This document shows, piece after piece, positions 1 through 10,345 of a stretch of DNA of 64,000 nucleotides. The stretch comes from Puccinia triticina (Eukaryota > Basidiomycota > Pucciniomycetes > Pucciniales > Pucciniaceae), in contig NC_070562.1 of assembly GCF_026914185.1 (NCBI RefSeq), positions 1,364,001 through 1,428,000 on the forward strand, written 5' to 3'. Both the position numbers and the translations under genes were made by a program. The notes under the pieces were generated by a model, which was not told the origin of the DNA, searched no databases, and worked only from the letters and a program-made list of their open reading frames with translations. How positions within the stretch are numbered: the first letter of the stretch is position 1; the number at the start of each line of letters is the position of its first letter.

Positions 1-39
1 TGGAAACTAACTATGGTGTATCGGATCTTCAACCAACAG

Positions 40-1148
40 AGGTCATGATTCAACCGGTGTGACCGATCGCGTCGTCAATCAGCTTCTAACCCAGATGGAT
101 GGTGCAGAGGGGCTGGAAGGAGTATACGTACTGGCAGCGACTTCCAGGCCCGATCTAATCGATCCCGCATTGCTCCGTCCGGGTCGCCTGGACAAAAGCC
201 TGCTATGTTCAATGCCGAACGTCGAGGAGAGGCTCGATGTCAGTCCCTGCTTCATCAATCGATTTCTCTGCCTAATTGCGTAGATCTCAAGTAAATTATG
301 CGAACCTTTTCCCCAGATATTGAAGGCTGTTTCGCGCGCATTACCTCTGGATGGCAACCTGTACTTCGAGGAAGTTGCGGAACTGACCGAGGGATTCACC
401 GGCGCCGACCTCCAGGCCTTGATCTACTCCGCCCACCTCGAGGTCGTCCATGAAAGCATCAATGCCAAGACCCAATCGCTCGAACGAAGTCACGGTCAAG
501 GAGACCAAAATAAGAGTCAAAGCCATCAGCTACGTTGGACAGAAATCCAGCCCCAGCAGCCTGGCTCGTTGAAGACCGCTGAAGGAGCTGTGAGGAGTCG
601 TGCCGAAAAGGAGGCCATTAGGAAACGAGTGCGTCTCGCCTTTCATCGCTGCGATGCGGCTTGCATACCCTTCTGTCGCGCGAATTGCGTCACTGGCTGA
701 TCGTTCAAGATGCATATTTGCAAAGATTGAGGACGTTCTGAGCAACACGTCTGCTGATCCAAAGTTGGCTGGCGAATCAGGCCACAATAACCTTTCAGCG
801 CAGAACCCTTCACTGGTATGTTGACATGATTCGAACACGAGATGAATTGTAAAATGTATTCTTAGCCCCGCTGACTTGGCCATTCGAGTGTGCTTAGAAC
901 TTGATTGAAATGCGACATGTCCGTTCGGCGCTCCGGAACGCGCGCCCGAGTGTCCCGGCAAAGGAGCTGGCCCGACTGAGCAGAATGTCTGTGCTTTTGT
1001 CTCCATCCTTGGCTCCGCTTGTTCGCGGCTGATGGTGCTCATGATCTCTGTTTACAGCTACCAGAGCTTCGTCTCTTCACGCTCTGATGGCGGCTTGCCT
1101 GGCGGAGAAGCCAGTGACGAGATCGGTGGTCGGGCTTCATTGATGTGA
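40..1148 (+). CDS. PEX1: PEX1, peroxisomal AAA-ATPase, C-terminal part (5' end outside window)
   Basis: This is the 3' part of PEX1. With PEX6 it forms the AAA-ATPase that pulls the ubiquitinated PTS receptor PEX5 out of the peroxisomal membrane. Five exons can be joined in frame: 40-238, 317-628, 726-815, 898-986 and 1058-1148, each with GT..AG borders. The first encodes [20 protein letters not shown], the residues just after Walker B of the D2 ATPase domain, then the second region of homology ([20 protein letters not shown]) with both arginine-finger positions. The next carries the D2 helical lid ([14 protein letters not shown]). The last two give RPSVP and the usual fungal ending EIGGRASLM before TGA at 1146-1148. 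No frameshift or stop interrupts the model, so it looks functional. The D1 domain, Walker A and N-terminus lie left of the window. Exon borders are read by eye. Confidence 0.93.
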
Positions 1149-1833
1149 AAAAAAATCTCAATATTATTTATAAGTATTTATAATCTGTTTCCGTGCTTGA
1201 TCTTCACTTAATTTTATCTTCTAGCTAATCAATGTCGTGTTTTCTTACAAGAAATGATAATCTACTGCATGTATCTAAAAATGATCGTCCGATTCGCACC
1301 AAACAATACGTAGGCCGGGTTTATTTCTCCCGCCAGCGTCGGCTGCAATCTCTCCTTTGCCGTGAATTGTCCCTTGACGTCTGATGTCGACGCCGAGATT
1401 AGAGACTCAGCTCCAGTAGCAAAAGAGTACCAAAATAATAATCTCCGTCATTGAGGGCAAATACGCGCTGTTCATTTTAAAATATTATCATTACAAGGTC
1501 TGCAGGCCTTAGCCATTGCAAACCAAGCCCATTCGGGATAGTAGTCAAGCTATGTATCAATATCGGCCTCTAAGCTTTGGGTCTGGGATGACATGTCACA
1601 GCTTGGACCGCTGCCTGCTCCCTCCCTATATCACGGCGACGTTCGCATTTGACCGACATCCACCGGGGATCAAGCTGATGCCGACCATCTCCTAACATCG
1701 CTCTGATGTCACATGGGGTGTCAGTGGCTCACTGGCATCTTGGCGACACCGATGTCAGGGCGATGTTAAGAATCCGCCCGATCGCACCGGTGGTGTAACA
1801 CAAGACCACTGAAGATATATACTTATTTACACC
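1149..1833. other. Intergenic DNA between PEX1 and the Harbinger element
   Basis: No reading frame of interest, repeat or RNA gene is seen here. It presumably holds the PEX1 3' untranslated region and terminator. Confidence 0.5.
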
Positions 1834-1836
1834 TTA

Positions 1837-1852
1837 GAGCATCTCCACCGCG
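1837..1852 (+). repeat. Left terminal inverted repeat of the Harbinger element
   Basis: GAGCATCTCCACCGCG, matched perfectly in inverse orientation at 5447-5462. Confidence 0.9.
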
Positions 1853-2054
1853 TGGGACTATCTGAGGGACTAAATCCCCAACTCGCGCGACTGCGGCGCA
1901 GTTATAGTCCCCGGCCCAAAATCATTTTCACACCGCAAGGTCCTAAAATTAGGACCTGGGTCTCGTGAAAGGCTGTACCCCCGATTCCCCCTACTCAACA
2001 ATCCCAGCAACCGAACGTATAGCAAGCCACACGGCACGGAAACACAAAATCAGC

Positions 2055-3646
2055 ATGGAGAACAAGGAGAACGACCCAGGCGCACTCGACCCCGCCGTAT
2101 TGCAGATATTAATCCGACGGAGGCAACTAGTGGCAAGGTTCAGAACCACTGTAAATGCAGCTCTTCAAGTCATTCCAATGCTGCTTGATGACGATGAAGA
2201 TGAGGACGACATTTTCCCTTCGCATGGTGGATCAAAACCAGGTAAACTGCCCAACCGTCCCCGCGACTTTGAAGGAGCCTACCAGAGGCTCTTTGGTCAT
2301 TACTTTTGCCCGCGACCTTTCTACGACGAAGTAGTATTCCAGCGACGTTTTCGAATGGGAAAGTCCCTCTTCTTGAAGATTGCCGACGCTGTTGGAAACT
2401 TCAATCCCTACTTTAAGCTCAGGGCCGACGCGTTGGGAAAACCTGGAGTGAGGCCCCTTGTCAAGATAACGGCAGCTTTGCGAATGCTTGCTTACGGAGG
2501 CGCTGCCAACTGCAATGACAAATACCTACAGCTAGCCGAGTCAACCTCTCAGGAGTGTATGGATCGATTTTGCAACGATATTGTTGCTATCTACTCTGCG
2601 GAATATCTTTGACACCCAACAACTGCTGACTTGGAACGACTGCTCTCTGATGGTGCCAAACGAGGATTCCCAGGTATGCTTGGATCACTCGATTGTATGC
2701 ACTGGGAGTGGAAGAACTGCCCATCTGGGTGGGCTGGAGCATTTCAAGGAAAAGAAAAGGTATTAACTTTCTTTTTCCTTATGGTCCCTCACCGACTGCT
2801 TTGATGGATTGGGTTCCTTTGAATGTATGATTTGCATTCATGGTCTATACTACACATGCGATTGAATTGCCCTAGTATCATGGCAAATCTTTCCAGTGGA
2901 AATATAGTGCCATGAAGGCTTATCAGCTTTAAAGGGCCCCATAGCAAAGGTGGGGTAGATGTACCATGCTGACCTTGTACTATCATTTTCAGAGACCAAC
3001 AGTCATTCTTGAGGCAGTCGCATCACAAGATATGTGGATCTGGCATGCCTACTTTGGCTTGCCAGGCTCACACAATGACATAAATGTACTCGACACTTCA
3101 CCTTTATTCACGAATCTTTTAAACGGTCAGGCGCCGCGATGTGAATACACTATCAACAGACACGCCTACCTGCAAGGGTACTATCTAGCCGATGGAATCT
3201 ATCCAGACTGGGCGACGTTTGTGAAGACCTTCTCGCAGCCCCGGGGAGCCGATCAGAAATACTTCGCAAAGCTGCAAGAAGCCCGACGCAAGGATGTCAA
3301 GCGTGCTTTTGGGGCGCTTCAAAGTCGATTTGCGGTTGTTTCACAACCAGCCCAAGGCTGGAAGCATCACAACCTCACAAACATCATGAAGGCATGCATC
3401 ATCCTCCACAAAATGATTGTGGAGGATGAACAAGATACATATTTGAGCTATGCCTTTGACAAGAACCCCGCTGGTGCCATCATCACCGAAGTGGAATTCT
3501 CAAGAGATGGCTCATCTATTTCATTTTCTGATTTCATTGACAACTATCATTCAATGAAAGACTCTAGCACTCATTTTCAGCTCCGCAGTGATCTTGTAAA
3601 ACATCAATGGGAGATCAAAGGTCGACTTGACGAAGAAGAACCTTGA
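2055..3646 (+). pseudogene. Harbinger transposase (DDE_Tnp_4), inactivated
   Basis: The transposase would cut and paste the element through a DDE nuclease. Translation starts at ATG 2055 (MENKENDP), followed by an acidic stretch and the helix-rich N-terminal region (FRMGKSLFLKIADAVG, ITAALRMLAYGGAA). In-frame TGA at 2610-2612 follows SAEYL. The frame then continues unbroken with HPTTADLERLLSDGAKRGFP and the first catalytic Asp (GSLDCMHWEWKNCP). An intron at 2760-2992 leads to the second exon, 2993-3646, with the second Asp in LPGSHNDINVLD. The third catalytic residue, normally Glu in the VERAFG motif, is Lys (codon AAG, 3299-3301, in DVKRAFGALQ). The protein is therefore both truncated and catalytically dead. 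Both lesions fit transitions at CpG (CGA to TGA, GAG to AAG). Confidence 0.88.
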
Positions 3647-3666
3647 CTCTTATTCAAAATTTATAG

Positions 3667-3798
3667 CTTTTACTTTCTCTTATTTTCGCTTTTACTTTCT
3701 CTTATTTTCGCTTTTACTTTCTCTTATTTTCGCTTTTACTTTCTCTTATTTTCGCTTTTACTTTCTCTTATTTTTGCTTTTACCTCCTCTTATTTTCT
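3667..3798. repeat. 22-bp pyrimidine-rich tandem repeat, six copies
   Basis: About six copies of a 22-bp unit of the form CTTTTACTTTCTCTTATTTT plus CG lie just downstream of the transposase stop. The last copy is degenerate. A 44-bp period repeat starting AGATCGCGTGATTT follows at 3831 and 3875. Both are internal to the transposon. Confidence 0.85.
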
Positions 3799-4079
3799 CT
3801 TTCCTAAAACTTTGCAATCAAAAGAACCACAGATCGCGTGATTTAAAATTGAGTGAGCAATTGAGAACAACCTGAGATCGCGTGATTTGAATTTGAGTGA
3901 GTGATTGAGACAAATGGAGAGAAGGAAAACATTTGATCATTCTGATCAACCACAGGACATAGAATCGATATCTCTGGATAAGATGATAAACAAATCTTTT
4001 GATGTTTCATTTGATAAACAAATCTTTCTATTTCAATCACATCAAACTAAAAACATAGATAGAGAAAGAGAAACAAGAT

Positions 4080-5160
4080 CTAAGTTTGTCTTGAGCTTGT
4101 TTTGTTCCGGAGCAATTGGAGAATCTCTCTTCTCTTGAGCTTGTAATATTCTTGTTGCTCGCTGTCAAGGCCGTCAAGTTTTTTATTCATGATGGCAAGC
4201 TCGGCAGCAGTCTCTCCGTTTTGTGTGATGCATTCAAGAGAAAGTGAATCGTTGCTGATGATGTCATTGAATTGCTTGGATTCAGAAGCGATTTTAGTTT
4301 GAGCGCCTGCGACATCGGCTTTCCATTCTTGGTCTTTCCCGGCGATTTGGTTGAGTAACTTTGCTTTTTTTTTTCCGACTGGTCGCTCAAGTAATGAGGC
4401 ATCGGTACCAGTACCATCAAACTCGGAGACTGCATTGGATGGTGCAGGAGTAGATTCAGGTGCATTTGACGGAGGATGTTCACTAGTTGGACTTGCGGCT
4501 CTCTTTCTCTTAGAAATCTTGGCCTTCTTTTTGTTATTGCAACAGTAATTATTCCACTTCGGGCTTTTGACAAGTAGATTGTAGCAGCGTGAGTGTTTTA
4601 AGTGTGTAAGCTGGTCCTCGGTGTAAAGTCGGAGAGCTCGGTTTAGCTGGTCCTCAACAGACGCACCACTCTGGTTGAACTGTTAACACAACCACGGAAT
4701 TTGTTGATCGATGGCTGAAGGTTGTTACTCCATTGCTTTTTCAAGCTGGCGACCGGTTGGATCGGATTTGGTATTGCTTTGTGATACACAATCGAAACTC
4801 GTTCCCAGAAAGTGTTTCTGTCTTGATCGGTTCCAACAGAGGGATCTTCGGATACCTGAACCCAGGCTTGACATAGCTTGTAGTCCTTGGGTTTGGTATA
4901 GCTAGGACCTTTCTTCTTTTCCTCTCCCTGCGCGGCTTGGCTCTTGTTGGGGGTGAGATTTGGATCGATATCCTCTGAGTGTAGGTAGCAAAAAGTCCCA
5001 GTACTTGTTTAGTTTTTTTGACAAACAATTTTGAACAAGCAGAAAAGAAAAGAAAATACTTACCGTTGTTGTTGGAAGCAATATTGTTATCAGTTTGGAC
5101 TTCCCCATCATCTTCATCGCCGGGGGTGATGTTGCTGGGTTGTTTTTTTCTTCTTGGCAT
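4080..5160 (-). pseudogene. Harbinger ORF2, SANT/Myb-like DNA-binding protein, frameshifted
   Basis: Harbinger elements need a second, SANT/Myb-type protein that carries the transposase to the nucleus and to the element ends. Reading leftwards from ATG at 5160 (MPRRKKQPSN), an intron at 4975-5063 joins in frame to EDIDPNLTPNKSQ. The trihelix-like part follows: PKDYKLCQAWVQVSEDP, FWERVSIVYHKA, LKKQWSNNLQPSINKFRGCVN. At about 4681-4686 one base is missing relative to the expected frame. The sequence continues in the next frame as FNQSGASVEDQLNRALRLYT, CYNLLVKSPKW, the RPVGKKKAK motif of plant and fungal homologues, and a Gln/Lys-rich coiled tail that stops at TAG 4080-4082. The break makes it a pseudogene unless the base is a sequencing error. 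Confidence 0.8.
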
Positions 5161-5446
5161 TGCAGGCGAGTGGACAGGTGAGCTGGATTGGTGATATACG
5201 TGGAGGTGTGGGGTGGGGATATCGGGGGTTGTGTATTGAAGGCAGTGCAGTATCACAAGAAGTTTTTCTGTGTGATATGTGGTACAGGGGGACTATCTGA
5301 GGAGCTATACGGTCTCAAAGCTGGGACTGGTATAGGGCCCGGGAGGGTTTTTCTCAGTTTGGAAACCCGTTTAGGGCCTCCGGTGGAGGGACTAAACCGG
5401 GTTTGGGTATGTAGCTAAATTTGGTTTAGTCCCCCGATTTAGGGCC

Positions 5447-5462
5447 CGCGGTGGAGATGCTC
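5447..5462 (-). repeat. Right terminal inverted repeat of the Harbinger element
   Basis: CGCGGTGGAGATGCTC, the perfect inverse complement of 1837-1852, followed by TAA. Confidence 0.9.
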
Positions 5463-5847
5463 TAAAGACCCATTCCCCGCCGGTCTTGTTTGATTGTACC
5501 CTCAATTATCAATCTTCATTGGTGATGAGAACTCAATCTCAATTCACTTCCACCCCATGCTATTGCAGTATACCTAGGATTCATTAAGAATTCGGAAGTT
5601 TCAAGCCAAGCCTTCCAGGGTGTTATCACAAATTCTCATTGCACATGTGACCTGGCTGAAACTTGTTAGCTCACAACTGCGCTCGAAACCTGAAATACGC
5701 AATTTTTGCTTGGATGTTTCCATTATTCGGGCCTGCCCGGGGTCCTGCCAAGCTTTGCCTGGCATAATCAAGCAAGCCACTCCACCTGGCTTCTACTCTA
5801 TCATGCAGGTTTCGGAGAACCAAAGTACAACTGGATGTAAGTCTTCC

Positions 5848-5941
5848 TTCCGCCACAGGAACGAACTTGACAGCAATTCCCTGCAAGGCCAGCGTTCCGC
5901 CACAGGAACGAACTTGACAGCAAGTCTGCCTGCAAGGCCAA
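5848..5941. repeat. 47-bp direct tandem duplication
   Basis: Two copies of a unit starting TTCCGCCACAGGAACGAACT lie head to tail at 5848 and 5895. The surrounding stretch from 5466 to 6780 otherwise holds no recognisable gene, only a C-rich irregular repeat (CCCCTCCG-type) near 6045-6105. Confidence 0.8.
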
Positions 5942-6780
5942 GCCTGGGCGCGTTGCGAAGCAACTCCTGCTCCACTTATGCACAGCTTTGCGGCTCGCTA
6001 CCGGCCGCTCGTGGTCGGGCTTAGCTAAACTCGGCAAAGATAGTCCCCCCTCCGGCGCAGAAAGTCACCCCTCCGACACAGCCAGTTCCCCCTCTGACGC
6101 GCAGGGACTTGATTGGAGTTAGAGAATATTTATTGATCGAACACGTAAATTTATCGGGCGGAGGTCTGTTTTTGTATACGGCTGTCACACTCCTGTGCCA
6201 GCTTGTACATGTATACTAGCTTGCTATGTAGACCCTCGGCATGGAAGTTTCTATGGATGCAAGCTTCACACTTAAATCGGAAATCCTCACAGCTGAGCTG
6301 GCCTGCTGAGGCATTTCATGCCGAAAAACTTTCTCCATACATATAACAGGCCGTCGCTGGTGTTGCTTGTGTATTGCAGCAGTGTAAGACTAAACTTTTC
6401 CTTTTCGCGCTCGAGTGGCAAAGCACTTATGAAACTGGCGCAGGAGGGGAAGGTCGCCGCGGGAGGGCATCCCCCCGCCAAAATCAGTTGGATGCTTCAT
6501 CAATGCATCCAGAGCCAGAGGCTTTCGACAAAACAAACCATCTGAGCATAGACTCCAGGTTTCTAGAATGCGCGCATATGTCTAGGGAAAGTTAATGTGA
6601 AACTAGTCAGCTGAAAGTCAAAATGTCTGTTGCAGCATCTGCTTCATGACATGTTACGTTGGTTCAAGTCGGAATCCAACTTTACATAAATAGCCTCTTT
6701 GAACATTGAAGGAAGGCCCGAGTTAAGTGACCTACTCAGCGGTTGCATCAAACATTTATTACCAAAAAACAACGCAGGTC

Positions 6781-7497
6781 ATGCGTAGAGCTCAAGCACT
6801 CCACACGATTTTATTCTCTAGTTTCCTGTCTGTCCTGGCCACTCAATCGATTATGAACACTTATGGACTACTTCTCACAGTGCTGATCCAACAAGCAGTG
6901 CCTTCGCTAGTGGATCCGCTGCTGAAATTCCGTGGAACCGAAGGCGAATGCGCCCCGGAAATCATCACCGATCATGCCAAGGCTCAAATTGAAGTGAGCC
7001 GGCATGAACCCAAGATAATTACATGGACCGACATATTATCAACTTCTTCAAACGAAAAAGACTCCCAGAAAACAATCTACGACTGGGTTGAAATAGATGA
7101 AGACATGGTGAACGCTGAAGCTCTTATGACTGTAAAGCATAATGCCATGGATAGCAGAATAGAACTGCACAACCTATCAAAAAAGCATCTCCACGTCCAA
7201 GTGGTAAACACAGTCATGGAAAGATGTTTCTGGCCTCTAACACACGAAACAAAACACGTGTTCAACTTTCATATGAGAAAGGACGAAGATAAGATCATTG
7301 GTGTGAGCAAAGTGAATGCGGCAGTGAGTCATTCCCCTTTTCAAGTCACACTATATTGGATGGTCAAAGAAAGAAATCTCATGAAATCAACTTATTTAAA
7401 TCATCCAATCTATCTTTTTTGGCTAAAACAGCGAGATGGCCTTGTTCTTGATTTAACAATTAAGATTCATGAAAATAACCTGGAGGATACCCAATGA
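6781..7497 (+). CDS. Candidate secreted protein, unknown function
   Basis: The product is not recognised. The frame from ATG 6781 runs 238 codons to TGA 7495-7497. It begins with a positively charged, then strongly hydrophobic N-terminus (MRRAQALHTILFSSFLSVLA) that resembles a secretion signal. The remainder is hydrophilic with only two cysteines and no obvious domain. A GTGAGT..CAG intron at 7324-7431 (108 nt, no frame change) is possible; splicing it would give 202 residues and a smoother C-terminus. Without transcripts either form is possible. Its isolation in AT-rich, gene-poor DNA is typical of rust secreted effectors, but that role is inference only. A possible TATA-like stretch (CATAAATAG) lies about 90 nt upstream. 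Confidence 0.5.
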   Translation: MRRAQALHTILFSSFLSVLATQSIMNTYGLLLTVLIQQAVPSLVDPLLKFRGTEGECAPEIITDHAKAQIEVSRHEPKIITWTDILSTSSNEKDSQKTIYDWVEIDEDMVNAEALMTVKHNAMDSRIELHNLSKKHLHVQVVNTVMERCFWPLTHETKHVFNFHMRKDEDKIIGVSKVNAAVSHSPFQVTLYWMVKERNLMKSTYLNHPIYLFWLKQRDGLVLDLTIKIHENNLEDTQ

Positions 7498-9372
7498 ATA
7501 CATACATCAGGGCTTATGTGGATTCTAATTAGTGGATGCTCTAGCAAATCTGCTGTGATCCAAAACTCACTCTCTTCTCAATTGAATTATACCTGATTGC
7601 CAGAGTTTTTGGTTGATCCCTTTTTTGGTGTTTGGTTCTGTTAATTTTTCTTTAGTCATGACTTATCATCCCTTTAAAGTTTCTTTTTTTTGGGGGGAAT
7701 TTTTAATCCACTATTTTGCTCCCACATATTGGAAAACTAAAGCCACATATTTGATTCTTTGCAACCCCTAAAAGCTCCATTTGGATGCCTTGTTAACTTG
7801 ATGAATTTCAATTTTAGTGCTAGATTACGCAAGATATATATGTAAATCAATATAGATATATATGACCCAATCCCTGCCAAAATTTAAAAATTATGATGTA
7901 TAAAAAGGTTGTCCAGACAGGGCCTAAAAATATTACTGCAACTGTGTACATGCTCAATTGCTTCCAGGCTCAATTCAAGACATATTTTTCTTCATTACCC
8001 ATAAATGAGTTGATTTAAACTCCAAATTGATTACCAATCCTAGATTTTGCTTATAATTTGCCTTGATTTGAATAGATTTTTCTTGTCACCTGGATTTTCT
8101 TAAATTTCATAATTCAAATGTGTATTTTGCCAAATAGATATAATTTTATCTGAATCCCATCAACCCAATCCTAAAACAAAATAACCCTGAAATTATTGGT
8201 GATTGGAAGAATTCATGCCCCTTGAAATATGATTGTGAAATCCAATCCATAGGTTGTGGTGGTAAAATTAAAAATGGACTGAAACCTTTGAAAACAAATT
8301 TCAATGTGATGTGGAAGGCATTTGGAAATTGAATGATTTTTTTATATCAAGAGTGACATGAAAGATTTGAAATTATCAAGTTGCCCAGCCTGAGACTACC
8401 TGGGCAATTTATTTTGGGGGATAATTTGAAATCAATTAATGAAGGCTGTGTTTTTCAGCTGTATATTGCAAGTGTAATATGAAGAAAATGTGGCCGAAGG
8501 CCTGAGACTGAAGAAGGGTGAGCTGAAGAAGATCAGGAGCACAGAATGCTCAGGGACTCAGAACAGCAGATCAGAAGTCTCCAGAGGAGCAAGTCTGACT
8601 ACTATGGGCTCGGAACTAAGTGGGGGTTGGATTTCATGAGAGGACGAATGAAATACATGGAGAAAAAGGGGCCTAAGAGGGGCCTAGGGGGCTAAAGGAC
8701 CCTGATGGAAAGAAAAGGAACAAAAAGGAAATAAACCCTCTTCTGGGCATGGGGCATAATTCTAACATAATAATGTAAATTTTGCTTGAAATCCTGTGTG
8801 AAACCTGATAAAGTCCACCAAAACTTTATCAGTTTTCACAAACATCTGCCTTATTACACTTTTAATATACTGCTAGCAAAAAAAATTACAGATGCTAGTC
8901 AATTTATCAACAATGGTCAAGTAGTGGTATACAATGTAACAGGTGTTTGGCCATTATTATATGTTTTACTTGTACACCACGGGCAGCTTTCTGGGGAAAA
9001 GCCCCATCAAATGGATAATTTTCCACCAAGGGAATTCTCCACACCAGTTCCAAGGTGCCTGAAAAGGACTGGATTTTGGCCCCAGGTGTGTGTGTGTTAG
9101 CACATTACTTTTTGTGTATTGAGAAGACCTGCAACCATCCATCAGATGGACATTTCGACCGTCTTTTGGATGGTTTTTCCTAACAATCTGAGTCAGGGAA
9201 TTACAAGGCAAAACCAGCAGATGGACTCCCCAGGTCCAGAGCCGGACAGCAGATGGATCAACCATTTGTATAACCAAATTCTGCCCTTTATGCCCCATGT
9301 TGTAGCTGTAATATAAGTGAAATAAGTTATTTTGCCAATGTAAGACACATTTTTGCATGTTTGTTATCTGGA
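7498..9372. other. AT-rich non-coding stretch
   Basis: No gene recognised. Small imperfect hairpins are seen near 8384-8415 (TTGCCCAG..CTGGGCAA) and near 8803-8840 (TGATAAAGT..ACTTTATCA). Short open frames around 8786-9358 lack any domain or codon pattern. Confidence 0.5.
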
Positions 9373-9463
9373 CACTGCAAAAAAATCAAGAAACTGCTGC
9401 CAGTTGACATGCAATATTCATTACAAAGGCCCCTTTGTAATATTTTCTTGACTTTTTTCATAG
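9373..9463. mobile_element. Degenerate CACTA-type MITE
   Basis: The left end, CACTGCAAAAAAATCAAG, is the imperfect inverse of the right end (CTTGACTTTTTTCATAG). The interior contains CTGCCAGTTGACATGCA, which is also in the better preserved copy at 35902-36014. It is an old member of the same family with no clear target duplication. Confidence 0.65.
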
Positions 9464-9642
9464 CCCAAAGAGTGGCAGATAGTGAATAAATTTTAGGCTA
9501 AAAATAATCTTTGACTTATTGTTATTACATTGGAGATGGCCCCTGTGAACTTGGGTACATGTTTGTGCGCAGGTACCTGCAACCTTTTCCAGTCACTTTT
9601 GCCATGGACACCCGTACCCGGACCCGCGGTGGCAGGATCAGA

Positions 9643-9660
9643 CAGGTACCCGGGTACCTG
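9643..9660. repeat. 18-bp perfect palindrome in a GTACC-rich patch
   Basis: CAGGTACCCGGGTACCTG is a perfect palindrome. The surrounding 9570-9665 is rich in GTACCTGC and GTACCCG words that recur at 39.0-39.2, 39.6-39.8, 40.7 and 47.9-49.0 kb. Confidence 0.8.
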
Positions 9661-9663
9661 CCA

Positions 9664-10123
9664 CTCAATTGTCTCTGATGGGGACCCAACTGCCACATGC
9701 TAGCTAGGTTTTGTACTTAAGGCATGATTTCATATCTAGTGGTATCCTCTCAGTCCACGGTCACAACGGTCACTCTGGACCCTTTTTCCTTTGCCTGTGC
9801 CTTGGAATCCTCCTTATTGTTCACGTACTGGTGGAAAGCAAGTGGTTTGATTTTTTTGTTCTTTGAAAAGAGCAACAGCGCCATACCTCTGCTTACTGAC
9901 TTTGGATCAAGTTTTTGTCAAAATTTCAACATTCAAAACAAGTGAAGAAGTAAGATGAATTTGATCTAGCAGATTAAGAAGGGGGAGAATTAAGGAAAGT
10001 GGGATTTGGGATGGAGAAAATGAAGGAAATTCAGATTTAGGATGAAGAATTAAGAAATTGAAGCACAGTAGACAGATTTCCTAAAATATATTAATATTGG
10101 AAAAGTACAACTTGGTAACTTCA
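9664..10123. other. Non-coding stretch
   Basis: No gene or repeat recognised. It is purine-rich near 9945-10060 and probably includes the 3' region of the minus-strand gene that ends at 10124. Confidence 0.4.
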
Positions 10124-10345
10124 TTAAAATTTGTTCTTCTTGCCCCCTTTTCCCCCTTTTTTCTTCTTACGTCGTTTCTCTAGTGTTCTCTTTTCATGAG
10201 AATGCGGAGCACTTTCAGGATTTTCGTTCACTTGGATGAGCTGATTACCGGTTGGAATTATCTCCGATTCATCTAACCCTTCAACGCGGTGTGCTGCTAA
10301 AAGCACGGCCACGGAAATGAAAACTGATAAATGGACTAGATGCAT
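10124..10345 (-). CDS. 73-aa secreted basic peptide precursor (candidate effector)
   Basis: ATG at 10345 opens a 73-codon frame ending TAA at 10124-10126. The N-terminus MHLVHLSVFISVAVLLAAHR is a clear secretion signal, with likely cleavage after the following VEG. The mature part is acidic to neutral and then ends in a very basic tail containing EKRTLEKRRKKKKGGKGGKK. The Lys-Arg pairs resemble Kex2 sites, and the same cluster could act as a nuclear or nucleic-acid-binding signal. There are no cysteines. The family is not recognised; a small secreted peptide in a rust fungus would be listed as a candidate effector. Transcription from this locus is not shown by the sequence. Confidence 0.6.
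   Translation of the reverse strand: MHLVHLSVFISVAVLLAAHRVEGLDESEIIPTGNQLIQVNENPESAPHSHEKRTLEKRRKKKKGGKGGKKNKF

Larger units (their letters stand above)
1837..5462. mobile_element. PIF/Harbinger DNA transposon, full length, apparently inactive
   Basis: This 3.63-kb element is bounded by a perfect 16-bp terminal inverted repeat, GAGCATCTCCACCGCG at 1837-1852 and its reverse complement at 5447-5462. Outside the ends lie TTA (1834-1836) and TAA (5463-5465), the trinucleotides this superfamily targets. They are inverse complements rather than a direct repeat, so the target duplication cannot be defined with certainty. Inside are the two genes expected of the superfamily, arranged convergently: a DDE_Tnp_4 (HARBI1-like) transposase on + and a SANT/Myb-type ORF2 on -. 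Both are broken. The region between their 3' ends holds pyrimidine-rich tandem repeats. Confidence 0.9.

Noticed and set aside
2581..2766. Separate small ORF inside the Harbinger element
   Set aside because: It is an out-of-frame shadow over the transposase; the true frame continues past the TGA with conserved residues.
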